From positions 992,001-1,056,000 of the forward strand of contig BLAL01000239.1 in the NCBI GenBank assembly GCA_015698045.1: a stretch of 64,000 bases of DNA, read 5' to 3'. The notes beneath the pieces were generated by a model that was not told where the DNA came from, ran no database searches, and saw only the letters and a list, made by a program, of their open reading frames with translations. Shown here one piece after another: positions 13,470 through 25,823 of the stretch (within the stretch, counting starts at the first letter, position 1; each line of letters opens with the position of its first letter). Source of the stretch: Rhizophagus clarus. Lineage: Eukaryota > Glomeromycota > Glomeromycetes > Glomerales > Glomeraceae. Both the position numbers and the translations under genes were made by a program.

Positions 13470-13980
13470 AATTCACAAGAAATCTTTTTTTTTTTTTGTA
13501 ATAGATGGGTTTTTTTCAATGGTATAGGCGGATTTTTTTTTTTTTTTTTGACGGAATCTTCGAGAATGAAATGAGGAGAGAAGAATAAGATGAAAGGGAG
13601 ATTTAAGAATGAGATGGAAGGGGGAGTTAAGAACGAAATGAAGGAGAGTGATGGATGGAGTGGAAGGAAGTAAAAACAAGGTGAAAGAGAAAGCAATAAA
13701 TAAAATGAAAGGGGGAGGAAGAATAAAATGAAAGGTAAATTATGAAGAAAAAGAGGTGAGAGAGGAAGTGATGAATTAAGTACCGGGAAGTGATGATCAT
13801 AATATAAGGGAAGTGATTAAATAAAATGGAGGGAAATTGACAAACAAAGTGGAAGGCAAAACAAGGTGATGGAATAGAAATAAAATGAGAATAAAGAACA
13901 AAATAAAAAAAATAAAGTTAGTGGTAGAATAGGGGTAGACAGTAAATGAAAGTGAAAACCTAAAAACATATCTTTGCAGC
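13470..13980. repeat. Purine-rich tract
   Basis: The plus strand is almost all A and G for about 400 bp, made of loose GAAGTGA/AATGAAAG/GGGAG steps after two long T-runs. The open frames that cross it are by-products of the bias. The complementary composition appears at 21660-21960. Possibly a decayed polypurine microsatellite. Confidence 0.6.
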
Positions 13981-13999
13981 AAGATGAAAAGAATAAAGA

Positions 14000-14680
14000 C
14001 GCAAACTTCTCAAAATTTATTTCTGATTGGCCTCATCAACCCGGTGCAAGGCAACGTGCTACTGCTAGTTAATTTATGAAAAAAAATGTTATCAGTTTAT
14101 CAGTTATAAGATTATATTAATTTGTTTTAAAAAAACTTAACATTAAAAAGTTGACAATTTTATTTTTAATAAAAAAGTTATAACTTTAAAGACGACTTTA
14201 ACACGCTTTAAACTTTAAAGTGTCTGTAATTAAGTATATTTAAATTGTTAACGAACACAATGTACAAAATATATCCTTTACTAAACATATTCTTGCCAAA
14301 GTTTTGTCTTAAGTATTCACTTTTCAATGTATTTATCGAGTATTAAATATTATTTCAACTGTACAATAAAATAAGAAAATTATAAATTATAACAAAAAAC
14401 AAAACAACATACTTTTCAAGATGAAATTTATGAAGACTTGAAAGGAGAAAAGAAAAAATGATAGATTTTATTATTACAGTACTAGTGAAATATCATATCA
14501 ATTGCTTTACAAGAAAAAATTATTTCGAAAGATGATTCCAAAATACACGCGTTGTCGCGTTGTTGCACATGATCATGAACAATCTACTAGGCCTTAAATT
14601 TTTTTTAAAAAATGTCTTATAAAAGTAAGAGTCCCAAAGTCATGGCTATGATAAATCATGCAATAGATGTAGACATGCCG
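14000..14680. other. Intergenic, no gene seen
   Basis: AT-rich, stop-ridden in all frames, no repeat or RNA gene recognised. Confidence 0.5.
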
Positions 14681-14681
14681 T

Positions 14682-14822
14682 TAGGGGTGCAGACATTACT
14701 GACATGACTTTTCTACGTCAGTAACGGGAATTTATTAATAATTCATATAATTTTAAGTTACGTCACAGGTTACAACTTTTTAAGTGACGTATCTAAAAAA
14801 AAAGCAAATGTCTGCACCCCTA
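14682..14822. mobile_element. MITE, 141 bp, perfect 16-bp TIRs ending in TA
   Basis: TAGGGGTGCAGACATT at 14682-14697 is repeated exactly inverted at 14807-14822. The outermost TA on each side may be a TA target duplication, which would suit a Tc1/mariner-type non-autonomous element. The interior is AT-rich and non-coding with short GACGT/ACGTC inverted bits. Confidence 0.7.
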
Positions 14823-15593
14823 TTTTATTCATTTTGTTATTTTATTTATTTATCCAACCGCGAATTACAAATGGCATATTAAAAGCCACGGGATATCAAA
14901 TCACGCAACAAGTTTAATAGAGATCTTTAGTAAGTTTTGGGTGTTTCATATAGCCAATCTTATTTAGTATGCCTTTCCATGTTTGGTCTTTAGATCTGTA
15001 TGGCCAGTAAATTTTTTTTTTATTGGTCAGTTAAAAATACCCATCCCCTGCGAATCGAGACTCTGAGGACCTTGGTCGATCGATAAGTACGACCACTATA
15101 ATTTCTGGCCAGAATTATAGGATCGGCCGTTTGATATGTGAATATAGCTATTAACACTTAACATAGTATTTCCATTTCTAGATAACTAATGCGACATAAC
15201 TTTAAACACTTGTTGAAAGTTGAGTTTATTAGTAGAAATCAAGATTTTATTTATATCTGAAATATCATATTCTTCCATAAATATACCTGAAAAATAATTA
15301 ACCATTTGTAATCGATAGAATGAGGTATAACTTGTATGTAGAAGAAATAGATTTTATGATCTTATGAATATTTAATTATTTCATTCAATTATGATGAATA
15401 TGTAACATTTATAATAAAGCATATAAATTTTATATATATTTTTTAAAAAAAAAAATATTTAAATAACATGGCTGTTGGATATAATGAGTTTACATAATAT
15501 GAATAACCTTTTCCAATATTAAATGTGGTTGATAATCGTCCACAAGATAATTTTTTTTATCAAATAATAAATCTATTAAAAAAAAAAAGAATT
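14823..15593. other. Intergenic, 3' of the glycosyltransferase
   Basis: No gene seen. A short palindrome, TATAATTTCTGGCCAGAA continuing as its reverse complement, lies at about 15098-15120. The end next to 15594 is A/T-run rich, as expected of a 3' flank. Confidence 0.4.
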
Positions 15594-17633
15594 TTATGCT
15601 TTTTTGAATTTAATTTCAACGGAAGAATGATTTGTCGCATATAAAATCAATTTGAATGTAATTCCTCCAATAATTATAAGAATAATACCTATTAAGGCTC
15701 CATAAATGTCAAGATTATTTGCTTTAATAAAACCCATTCTAAACTCGGCAGAATTCCATTCTTTTAAAAAGCCATCATCGATATTTTCGTCTAATAAACT
15801 ATTACTATGTAAAACATATTCAATTAAATCTGCAGCTCTATATTTTCTTTTACTATTAATTCTGGTCAGAAATTTCATTCTCACTAAATTCTTCTTTACA
15901 TGTTCATCTTTTAATAAAGAATCTATTTTATTTATAATATCATTAACGTTCAAATTATGTTTATTTAACGATGATGATACACCGGCTTTTTCTAATCTTT
16001 GAGCATTACCAAATTGATCACCGGCGAGAGGTAATACTAACATAGGAGTACCGGTATAAAGAGATTCATAAACACTTCCTGTGCCCCCATGACTAAAAAA
16101 TAGTTTCGTATTTGTGTGATTAAGTACGGCGAATTGTGGTGAAAACTTTGTAATATGAATATGTGGATGTTTATTATTCAAGATTGGCAAAGTTTGTATC
16201 TGTGTACCATCGGTTAAGTCCAATGTGGGGTAAAATTCATCTTTTGATGCTACAGTTAACGCCCAAATTACACCATCAACTAATTTTTTATTGATTACTT
16301 CAACAAGTGATTGTAAAATTTTGTTGTTATTCTCCGTAGTTGCGACGAAACGTCCACCAAAAGCAACATATAAAACTCGTTTGTGCGAATTTATGAAATT
16401 AGAGAGTTCAGGTGTAAGTGGAGGATATTTTTCTGAGAATACTGGTCCAATATCCTATTAATTTAAAGAATGAGGAAAATTAATCACTAAATTTCATATT
16501 AATGGTTCAGATGAAGAAAAAAACCCATGTTTGAGATATTATTTTAATGCATATTATAATCATTAATTACTTGAATATTTGGTGCTAAGGATTGCGGTAA
16601 CTATAAAATAGAATATGATCATTATGAGAATTAGTTTAATCAAATTGTAAATGAAGATAACTATAATTTTATATAATATATAATTACCTCAAAACCAAAG
16701 AAATTATCAATCAAAACCAAGGAAAATTTTGGCGATTCTTTCAATGTTTTTTCTATATTCATTTTATGTTTCACGTCGTCTAAAAGACGCTTAGGATACC
16801 AAAGTGCATAAGCTACTTTTAAAGGTTGTATTAGAGTACACATAAATCTCTCAAAAAATGATACATTTTCTAATGAGATACTACTACAGCCGTAAAACGG
16901 ATCAGATTTATATGGTTTTCGATCAATAACTAAATAAATAAAATAATTTTTTTGTTAGATGATTTATGCTATATATGATTTATACAGTATATTGAAAAAA
17001 AAAAGGAATGAGATTATTTATAATTACAATGAAGAAACGAAGTAAAACCAACGGCGGGTTTCTTTAGGCTATGAGCAACATCTACACAAACTTCATTTGC
17101 CAAAAAGTCACAAAAGAATAGATCAATATTATATTCTTTAGCAACATTCTTATATTTTTCATAAGTTTCGTTGTAGGAGTTTACTCTAAATTCCAGAAGT
17201 TTCGAAAGTCTTTCATAACCAACATCTTTATGAATATCTAAACCTTTAATATCTTTGGGAGTTATTCTAGGACCTAATGTAATTTGTTTTAAACCTGGGT
17301 ATTCTGATGATGGTTCATAATTTCCTGATGTTAATAAAATTATCTATGCATTAAAAGTTGGGGAATATTAGGCGATAATCATACTACAATCATGTAAAAT
17401 AAAAAGAAAATAAATCTTACATTATGACCTCTTTCCATTAATATAGCAGCGACATCTAACATTGGTTTAACATGACTTCTTCCTCCAATATAAGAACCAA
17501 TCAAAATATTTTTAGGCAAGCGATCTATATCAACGTTCCTAGGAATATAATTATGCGTCACAGCATTAACGTGAACTTGATTTAATAATAGAAAGAACAT
17601 TGATAGTAAGAAAATAAAATTTTTATTAATCAT
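15594..17633 (-). CDS. UDP-glycosyltransferase, signal peptide and C-terminal anchor
   Basis: Five exons on the minus strand (17633-17421, 17343-17028, 16929-16688, 16600-16571, 16454-15594) join in frame to 553 aa. It transfers a sugar from a UDP-sugar to a small lipophilic acceptor; the acceptor is unknown. Residues 1-24 are a signal peptide (MINKNFIFLLSMFFLLLNQV). The N-terminal GT-B half starts ILIGSYIGGRSHVKPMLDVA. The C-terminal donor-binding half has LFFSHGGTGSVYESLYTGTP and GDQFGNAQRLEKAGVS, the UGT signature. A membrane helix (GALIGIILIIIGGITFKLIL) and a Lys-rich tail follow, the layout of ER-membrane UGT1/2-type enzymes. An ATG further up at 17810 would add a non-signal leader; the start at 17633 is preferred because the signal peptide follows it directly. 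Exon 4 is only 30 nt. No defect seen. Confidence 0.9.
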
Positions 17634-18756
17634 TTTGATATCTTGACTTAATAAATTTAATTTGCAAATGTTATTTATATATAATGATGGTATGACAAAA
17701 AATGATGACATAATGTTTATTCTAAATACAGTAAAAAAATATCTTCTTTTCCCAGTATAAGCAATTACACGTGCGAACTTCGGTTCACGTGATACCGGAA
17801 ATGTGTTCAATAAATAAATCCGAATTTTATTTACCTATCATAATTCTCACATGAAGAATCGCTTTACCGAATTTTCAGTTTGATTGTTAACCTAATAATG
17901 AAAATAGTTACTCTATTTCAAAAAAGATACATTATGCGCGAGCTCTTTACTGGTTGTCAATTAATCATATGATTAATTTTTTTTAGGAGTCTATGTGCAA
18001 CGTATGTAACAATTTGTGTGACATAAAATTATTTATTGTTTTTTATGTAATAAAATAAACCAGATTCAAAATATTTAAAATCGGTTTTTAACTTTAATTG
18101 GGAATTTAATTGGCGTCAACTATGTCGATTATAGAAATTCATTCAGATAATAAAAATATTAATTAGTGCGCGTACTGCGTTAGTCAGTTAAATAAATATG
18201 CGAATTTATATGTAAGTATGAACCATAAACGGATAATTCGGATTATACGGTCAAAGTTTTTAAAATATTTGCAAAAACTTAACCTTAAATCCGGATTTTA
18301 GGTTGGATGACCGGATCACACACTTCCTGGTTTTTTTTTAAAATAAAAATAACAAACGTGCTATTAACTGTTAATGTCTTTTATAAATATGCCTCCTTTT
18401 TTTTATAATGAATAATAATAATTGTCCTAATTAAAAAATTACGGGAACAAGTAAATAAAAATATACTTTTCCAAAGATTTTTTTTATAGAAAATTCTTTT
18501 TTTATAAAAATTTATAATAAAAAAAAGAAACAATGAATATTTGTTCAAAACAATGATATGTTTTCAATAAAGGTTTTTTTATATATATTTTTCCTTATAA
18601 ATAATGTATCTTGAAAGGATATAATCCCGTAACTGATTTATTACTAAATTGATGACTATTTACATGTAATAGGCTGTAAATACACTGTACCTATTGAGGT
18701 TAATTGTTAACATTTATATTGTTTAGTAAGTTGTGACGACAACAATAAAAATTATC
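17634..18756. other. Intergenic, promoter side of the glycosyltransferase
   Basis: Contains two CACGTG/CACGTGA-type sites near 17769-17792 upstream of the glycosyltransferase, compatible with basic-helix-loop-helix sites but unproven. The rest is AT-rich and non-coding. Confidence 0.35.
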
Positions 18757-18935
18757 AAGGATAAATGATATTATTAATCTTAGTATTAAGGGATCAAATG
18801 ACATTGGAAATTTGTCATAGTGAAAGATTAGGAAGATATGACGAAGTAATAATTTTATTCGATTTTGTTTTATTGAGATTCGTATATATATTAAATCTTT
18901 GCTTACCTTTAGTGGTGCATTGAGTTTATTAAAGA
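18757..18935 (+). pseudogene. Relic of MIR-family exons 3 and 4
   Basis: The text AATGATATTATTAATCTTAG, then a GACATTGGAAATTTGTCATAGTGAAAG-like stretch with the QEV segment lost, GACGAAGTAA (exon 3 donor) and TTTAGTGGTGCATTGAG (exon 4) copy the 3' part of the Gag-like/MIR genes. The reading frame is broken and the middle is deleted. No 5' part is nearby. Confidence 0.75.
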
Positions 18936-18958
18936 ATGTACTGTACTTGGGAAGCTTT

Positions 18959-19094
18959 TTTAATCAATGAACTTAAATGTTTATTAGTCTATTTAATCAA
19001 TGAGCTTAAATGTTATTAGTTTATTTAATCAATGAGCTTAAATGTTGTTAGTTTATTTAATCAATGAGTTTAAATGTTTATTAGTCTATTTAAA
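18959..19094. repeat. Tandem repeat, four 32-33 bp units
   Basis: Units starting TTTAATCAATGAGCTTAAAT begin at about 18959, 18992, 19024 and 19056. They differ by one to three bases and start just after the MIR relic. Confidence 0.85.
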
Positions 19095-20389
19095 GTTTTA
19101 GAATACTGTTCAATAATGCAAGGTGTGTGTTTATCGACAATTTATATTAACAAGTAACTATCAAATAAGAATATTATTAATTTAATATACGAGAAAGTCG
19201 ATATATGAACTCAGTTATGGGAAAAATAATATTCGTTAAACGTATCATTTCGCACGTGATTGTATTTTAAGTCGTACTGTAATTTATTTAGTTGGGATTT
19301 TTCAATAAATCAGCACATTATAAACTAAAAACAAAAACCAAAAACCGATTAACATAATATTTAAGAATGTGGGAAATTCTAATTGAATTTCATAAAAATT
19401 ATTATCGTAACATACACGAAAACTACATAACCTAAGAAGTTCTTTTTCTTCTTGTAGGATTACTTGGTCAAACCCATATGTTCTCATTTTAGGAAGATGT
19501 CAGCTATGTTTAATTCATGATCATGTTGACCTATAATTTTTTCCCTAAAGAATACTGCACATGGGCCCCTAATTCACGCTCATCAAATCTTTATCAAATA
19601 CCTAAGTCAATACCGGATTAAATACTATTCGAATTCAAATATGCAAATAATCAGATTCATGTAATTTGTATACTCAAACTTATATTTTTTCAAACCATTT
19701 AATGTTATTAATTAATGTTTATTAATTACCATTCATAGAACAATTTTCGGTTTATTTACAATTTATAATAAACAGATTTGCATATAATTGGATTCCACAA
19801 AGCCAGAAGACAAGGACGATAAATTAGCAAAATTACAAAAGCTCACGCAAGATGTATTCACGCAAAGATATTAAAAAGCAACTCGGAGGTGTGTGAGCGG
19901 CTTATTACAAATATTTTATGCACACGATAGTATTGTCCATCCGATAATTTCCATAATGGTTTTTCAAAATTTTTTATCATTAACTAAAGTGATAAACTCA
20001 GAACTTTGACTACTTTTGATATAACTATGAATTATTACTCTTAAAGTTTTTTTAGTTTGTTTATTTGATTTATTCTTTATTATATCAATCAATAGGCCCA
20101 GCACTGGCTAATGTCAGATTTTTTTTTGTTTTGAGATTATGGTGTAATATCATCTTCTAATATGAGTAATTGTTCATTAAACATCGTTGGATAAGAAGTA
20201 TTGGAAGGGTTTGCTGAATAGAAGTTGAGGATTATTGTTATTATTATTTAAATTTAAAGATCATAAAATTTATTAATAATATCAGAGTGAGAATTAGAAG
20301 AGCTGGCGTTTAATAATTTCAGTGCTGTTACTGTTATATTAATTCTGCTTTGCAGCAGCATAATGTCTACAATATTAAATAATTTATTA
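19095..20389. other. Intergenic, no gene recognised
   Basis: AT-rich with only short frames (a 61-codon minus frame at 19302-19487 has no recognisable feature). A short acidic/lysine-rich frame near 19800-19870 (KPEDKDDKLAKLQKLTQDV) could be a stray terminal exon, but no partner was found. Confidence 0.4.
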
Positions 20390-21610
20390 TTTTTCCAGAT
20401 TTCACACAATGGGAATTTAAAGGTAGAGTAAGTACACTTGTATAATCATTTTTTATTAATCACTGTGGCTAATTATTATCGTGGTGTAAAAAACAAATGA
20501 TAAAGTTTTTCTATTTGGTAATCTGTTATGCCATTTAATTTGGGGATACAGTTTTTTTTTATATTTTTTAGAAGAATATTACCCATATGCCAGTGTTACT
20601 CTCTCAGTACGTCAAAAAGGTAATTATGATAAGCATGCAGAGAGTTAGGTATATTTAACTATGTGTGTAATCCAATCAACAAGACATGTGGTAAAGTTTA
20701 TTAATTAAAAGGGTCAGTTCTTTATTTATTATTTATGAACTTCTCCAATATTCTGACTCTGACTCTCATTTCTTAAAGAAAAATACAGGAGATATTTATA
20801 TGAAATTCATTACATAGTATATGATATAATACATATAACAATAACTAATATAATAAATATATATTTAATAAAATAAACAAATAAAATATAATGGGTATTG
20901 TTATTTGGTGACCCTATCATTATGGTAGCCCCTATCATGTGATTATGTAAAATTTTTAATTGGCTAATTTTTTTTAACTTAAAAAAATTTCACAGATAAA
21001 ATTCTGTAATATAACTCAACAGTTAATTAGTGTAAAGAAGATTTTGAAGTGATTAAATCTTTTCTAAATTAATGGATTTTCAGTTGTACTGATCTTCAAA
21101 ACTCAAATATAAAATCATCTGAATTACAAAATGAACTTGAGAAATGTGGTTTATAATAATGCTTAAAGCTTAAAGCTTTTATGCTTAATGATTAATGCAT
21201 ATGCTTAGGCTTAGGCTTCTTTTGACATTAAAAAAGTAAATTGTGATTTAAGCCTTTCTGTGCCGCTTTCATTGCATGCTTAGTTGAGTCATTAAATAAT
21301 TAAATAATACGTTTTTGTAATTTTTTTTAATTTCATTGATCTTTTGACAATCATTAAAAAATGTTAGAAAAAACAAAATATTGATAGAGTATTAAAAAAT
21401 CATTTAATTAATTAAATACTTTATTTTGTTTTTTTTTAGGACCTTTGGCTCCTTCAGTTTTACAATTAAGGTATGTTCAATATTATATGGCTCTGATTTC
21501 ATATTCCCTCTTATTTCTTAATTTATTTTTATATTCTGCTCATTACTTACATTTCATATTTCATTTTTTTTAGGTCTTTTGGTTCTTCTTTGCAGTTAAG
21601 GTATAACTCT
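20390..21610 (+). other. Row of splice-bounded mini-cassettes
   Basis: Several 25-50 nt segments sit between T-rich tracts ending in AG and GTA-type donors: near 20400-20430 (DFTQWEFKG), 20573-20620 (EYYPYASVTLSVRQK), 21440-21470 (GPLAPSVLQLR) and 21574-21600 (SFGSSLQLR). The last two are similar to each other, spaced about 130 bp. This is either a broken gene of very small exons or an exon-intron repeat. No domain recognised and no complete frame could be assembled. Confidence 0.35.
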
Positions 21611-22250
21611 TTTATTTTTTTATTTTCGTTTATTAATTACATATATACTTTGTTTACTACTAACTATTTCATCGGGTTTGATTTTACTTGGTCCACTATT
21701 TCCCTTCCCTTATTGTTCTTCTTTTATCTTACTTTTTTCATTTTATTTTTCCATCCTTTTTTCGTTTTTCATTCTCTTTTTCATTTCCTCTTCATTTATT
21801 TCATTCCATTTCACCTCCTTATTGTTTATTTTATTCCCTTCCTCTTTACTTTCATTTATTTCATTTCCCTTCCACTTCCCTTTTACTTGTTTTATTCCAC
21901 TTCACTTTTCTTCATTGTTTCATTCCATTTCACCTTCCCTTCATTTCTTTTACTGATTTCTCTTCTCTATTAAAAATAAATATTCCAAACAGTGTGAATT
22001 TGACGATATTTTATTTTTTTAATCAATAAAACATATGATATATTAAACTAATAAATTGTTGACTTAGTATTTAACTTGCAAATAAAATTTCATTACATAA
22101 ATTTGAATAAATTTTTTTTGTGAAAATATTTTTTATTTATTATAACATTAAGAAAAAAAATCAGCCAATCAAAAAATTTAAATTAAATTACATGATAAAA
22201 TGCGAGATTTAAGCATTACACAAGAGTATGCATCATATAGGGGTGCTAGA
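20925..22250. mobile_element. Possible 1.3-kb element with degenerate inverted ends
   Basis: Left flank around 20925-20985 (CCCCTATCATGTGATT then AATTGGCTAATTTTTTTT) is matched inverted at about 22145-22250 (AAAAAAAATCAGCCAATC, ACATGATA and ATAGGGGTGCTA). The match is imperfect and has a gap of some 50 bp. It would enclose the cassette row end and the polypyrimidine tract. Tentative. Confidence 0.3.
21660..21960. repeat. Polypyrimidine tract
   Basis: About 300 bp of TTCATTCCATTTCACC-like C/T sequence on the plus strand. The overlapping Phe/Leu/Ser-rich frames in all three phases follow from composition and are not genes. It mirrors the purine tract at 13470-13980. Confidence 0.65.
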
Positions 22251-22260
22251 TCTAAATTTA

Positions 22261-22774
22261 CCCTTTAAATAATAATTAATTTAATTTTTTTTTTTTTTTT
22301 TAATAATAATTGTTTAGAAAATCTACTATCATTAAAATTACAAAATTCTTATTTATAAAATGATGGATTTAAGATTTGATTTTTTGAATTGAATTATTAA
22401 AATAGATAGCAACAGCTTTATATTCCAACTCCTATTGCTGATAAATAAAGAACAAAATATTGATAAAGAAGACTTGATAATGGCAAGCAATGATAATAAT
22501 TATGCAGATAAAAATAATAATGGCAATAAGAAAAAAGAAAAAGAAATAAAGTGAAGCTAAGTACTAAAGAAAAATGAGATTCAATAGGAAGCTCTTATTT
22601 TTCAATGGATCAAAGAGATATTAATTATAAAAATCAGACTGCAAATAGTAATGATGAACTTGCTGCTTAATGGAAATTTTAATAATGATTTTTCAGTAGG
22701 AACATGTAATATTTATCCAGCAGATGATTAATATGCAAAATGGAAATTCACTTCTTTTTACAAATAATTTAGAG
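22261..22774. other. Intergenic, no gene seen
   Basis: AT-rich, A-rich runs, no open frame of note. It separates the polypyrimidine region from the minus-strand coiled-coil pseudogene. Confidence 0.45.
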
Positions 22775-24240
22775 CTAAGATCTGGCTTTATATCTAACTT
22801 CTATTTCTTTATCATCATGACTTAGTTTGCATGATAGGCAGATGGTTTCTCTTGTGATCCCACATGATGTCTCATCAGTAATCCCATAATAATCAAAATT
22901 TTCACTACTATATTCTCTATATAGATTAAGATATTGATCATAGGTTGGATTACCTAAGAATGGGTGGACAAAATGCAAGTAAAATATTTACCCCAGATTT
23001 TAAAGATGTATTAAGTGCTTATTCCTCCAATGCGTTAGAAGTATGTGACAACTCAGAATTTTTCTTATCACTTTTTGAACCAAATCAGGATGTGACAATT
23101 CAGAATTTTTCATCACTTGGTAAAACATCCTTTGGCAAAGCACAGACAGACAGTTCTATTTTAATGCTATAGTTAACTGGCATATTATCTATAATATATT
23201 GAATATCCTTATTCGTCATTTTTGAAATACTGCTAACAGAAAAGGAACGAATTTGATAAATTTTATCCATACCTATTGTATCAAAGAGCTTTCAGAGTTT
23301 CTTGGGCTGCTTGATTCTTTCCATAAAGTACATCAGAAGTATCTGCAGGAAGCTGAGCCCTAATTTCCATATTTAAAATTCTACTAATAGCATTGGATTC
23401 TGGATTAACTTGTTTTTCAGATGCTATCTCATCTTGTCTTTGAATAAGAACTTTCCCAAATTGACAGTAACATATAATAGCTTCTTGAACCACACAATCA
23501 GCAAAGTCCTCAGCATTGTGAATTTTTCATACAAAAGAGAAAAGGTCAGCATTCCCATCTCTACTGCTAAAGAATTATGGCTTCATACTGGTAAACGTAC
23601 AAAGAATTCAAGCCCAGCTCACCTATAGTATTAGAATAATTAGTACTTGAATCATTCTTGGACATTTCCTGAATAAATTTTTCTCTTTGTTTTTCCTGAT
23701 TTTCCTTATGAAGCACCCTTTTGTCAATTGATACCTGCTTATCTTTTAAAGGAGAAATGGATTCCACTTTTACGAGCTTTTCCTCCCACCTTCTCTGCCT
23801 AATCTCATTGCTAACCCTTTCTTATTCGCCTCATTCAGGAAAGTGTTTATCATCTTTTCCTCTGATGACTTGGAATATGCAGGTACTGTATCATTTGTTA
23901 TTATAGGGTCTGGTATGTTAGCAGGTTTTTTGGAAAAGGAATCCTTTTGCGGTTGCCTAGAATCTTCTTCCAGCTTTGCAACTCTAACCTTAAGTTCAAC
24001 ATTTTCAGCATCACATCTGATATTTTCAACATCACGTCTAGTACATCTAGTATACTTGGCAACAGTATTTATTCTAGCTTTTTCCAATTCCTCGATTCTA
24101 TTCCTGAGCTTGGTCTTTAGTTTTTGTAATCTCATCCTTGGCCTTGTCATACTTGGCCTTAAACTCAACATTCTCAGCATCTGGCGACTCTGGCATTTTC
24201 TTTCCTAAGTAAGTCAATCTCGGATGTCATTTTCAAAAAT
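22775..24240 (-). pseudogene. Decayed coiled-coil protein gene of an expanded fungal family
   Basis: Minus-strand segments read in order from 24240: charged heptad-like coiled coil (AENVELKVRVAKLEEDS), an FLNEANKK block, a Lys/Glu-rich linker, then IRAQLPADTSDVLYGKNQ, MDKIYQIRSFSVSSISKM with TNKDIQYIID, and a C-terminal Cys-rich tail (TICLSCKLSHDD). Frames shift between most blocks (24180-23770, 23767-23567, 23493-23281, 22978-22775). From general knowledge, large repetitive families with this order occur in Rhizophagus. I cannot name a function. No complete frame remains. Confidence 0.5.
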
Positions 24241-24456
24241 ATTTTATGCACTAAATATTTGCATTTAGAATAAAAAAAAATTCACATGATTCCACTTCCT
24301 GAACTGAGATCAGGAAGTTTTACCAAGAAAAATTTTTATTAATTCATGCGAAAATAAATACAAAGTTTGGAACTGCACCCATGATATATGACGATTTTTT
24401 CTATGCTAATATCTATACATACGATTATTTCTTTCAAAAAGATAAGACTATCTTAT

Positions 24457-25823
24457 TTATTTTCTGTTTTTATTCGCTTCAATATTCCTGCGATTCAATC
24501 TGCTGATCAAACACTCACTTGATTCACCTGAACAAGTTCTTGAGTTTTCCAAGCATAAAAATTTATCAAATACACTCTCATTAATGGGAAAAGTAAATGG
24601 TGTTCGCGAACTCAATAATACTGCGACATTCCAATTATCACTATCGTTATATTTGCCAGTAGTAACTAACTTAATTATGATCCAGTTGACCCCTGTTGAA
24701 ACAATACCATACATTACATCTTTACGCAAAGCCTCATTATATGTGCGTTTCTTTTTATTATGATGGGATGAAGCTTGTAATGGGATTGCATTCTGACCAA
24801 CCCCTCTCTTTTAACCTCAGTAACTGTATCTCCAATCCACTGGCCCTTTACCATGACTTCCAGATAACGTATTCTGGACATACTTTCACTTTACCATCAT
24901 AACAAGAGGCAATGCCATGAAGAACGAAAGAAATAAATTCGCATCTTGTTGCTTTGTTTGCACTAGTAACTGAATGCAGGTCTTATGCTTCACAGTAATA
25001 TCTTTCTAAATGTGCTCCAATACCTTTTTATAATCGGAAGCATCAACGAAGCCTCCATCAAACCTAGGTAGATCAATATAACTATTAGCTGTTAACCTGA
25101 AAAATGACTTGATTTTAGGAAACATCCGACGAGAATGGTTGTTGTGCTGTAGAGACACCAAGATTAAATCTGTTAGAATCTGTTGTGTAAATCTCATAAA
25201 AAAAATCACCATTACACCTACATGTGTCCATGATAATTGGGATGTCCACCTTGAATCCTTGAGTCCAGATTATACATGCCAAAACCTCATTATCGACCAA
25301 ACGAACATGTTCCTTTCCACTGTCACGAATTATGACAATATGCTCGTCTTCAGTTCCATTCAGGAAAGCAAAACAAGTCCAAAGCCTCGTCTTCAAAGCC
25401 GACAAGGTTATTTGCCCACGAGTTACAGCCCACAAGAATTTCTCTGACTTACGCCCATACATTGTGTGCAGTGAACTTCTTTCATTTCAACAGGACATTG
25501 TACGATTATATGTATGTGCTCGTCGGCTGGCTGAGAGGGAAAGTGTTTGCTAATCTTTGAAAGAGGAGGTAGTTCCACCAAGCTCGTCCTTAATATTAAC
25601 GTTAATTTTTTCATTGATAAGCTTAAGCTTTTCATTTAGTTTTTCGAGGGAAATATCGACCTTCCATAGCTTGAGTTCTTTAGGCGCAACGTTACGAAAA
25701 AGGCTTTTGATTCTCCCTAATAATGTTCTTGAAAAAACTAACTAGCTTCGTTGTATCTATTTCAACCACGAAAGAATTATCGTAAGAGATTTCTCCTGTC
25801 AACCAAACAGCTAAGACATGGCG
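24457..25823 (-). pseudogene. Decayed crinkler (CRN) with nuclease-like C-terminus
   Basis: Reading from 25823 downward: a header with LAVWLTGEISYDNSFVVEID, IIRENQKPFS, then ELKLWKVDISLEKLNEKL and DEHIHIIVQCP. This is the ubiquitin-like CRN header, whose LWKV.I and IHIIV.P signatures are diagnostic. Next come RKSEKFLWAVTRGQITLSAL and an IIRDSGKEHVRLVD block. Further down is GDTVTEVKRE, VGQNAIPLQ and DVMYGIVSTGVNWIIIKL, the pattern of the PD-(D/E)XK nuclease body of CRNs. Frame changes occur just after the ATG (one T short), after KPFS, after DELGG and after CTQC, with further changes in the body. The gene is dead or badly sequenced. It lies head-to-head with the intact CRN-protease at 26971. 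Confidence 0.65.

Noticed and set aside
13367..13982. Leu/Ser/Pro-rich minus-strand frames
   Set aside because: They are translations of a purine-rich low-complexity tract; three phases are open at once and no domain or splice context is present.
15594..16002. Plus-strand frame at 15706-16002
   Set aside because: Antisense shadow of the last glycosyltransferase exon.
21590..22029. Phe-rich membrane-like frames on the plus strand
   Set aside because: All three phases are open because the tract is nearly pure C/T; no start context or conserved motif.
23410..25745. Plus-strand frames across 23.4-25.7 kb
   Set aside because: Opposite strand of the coiled-coil and CRN pseudogenes, where the recognisable motifs are.
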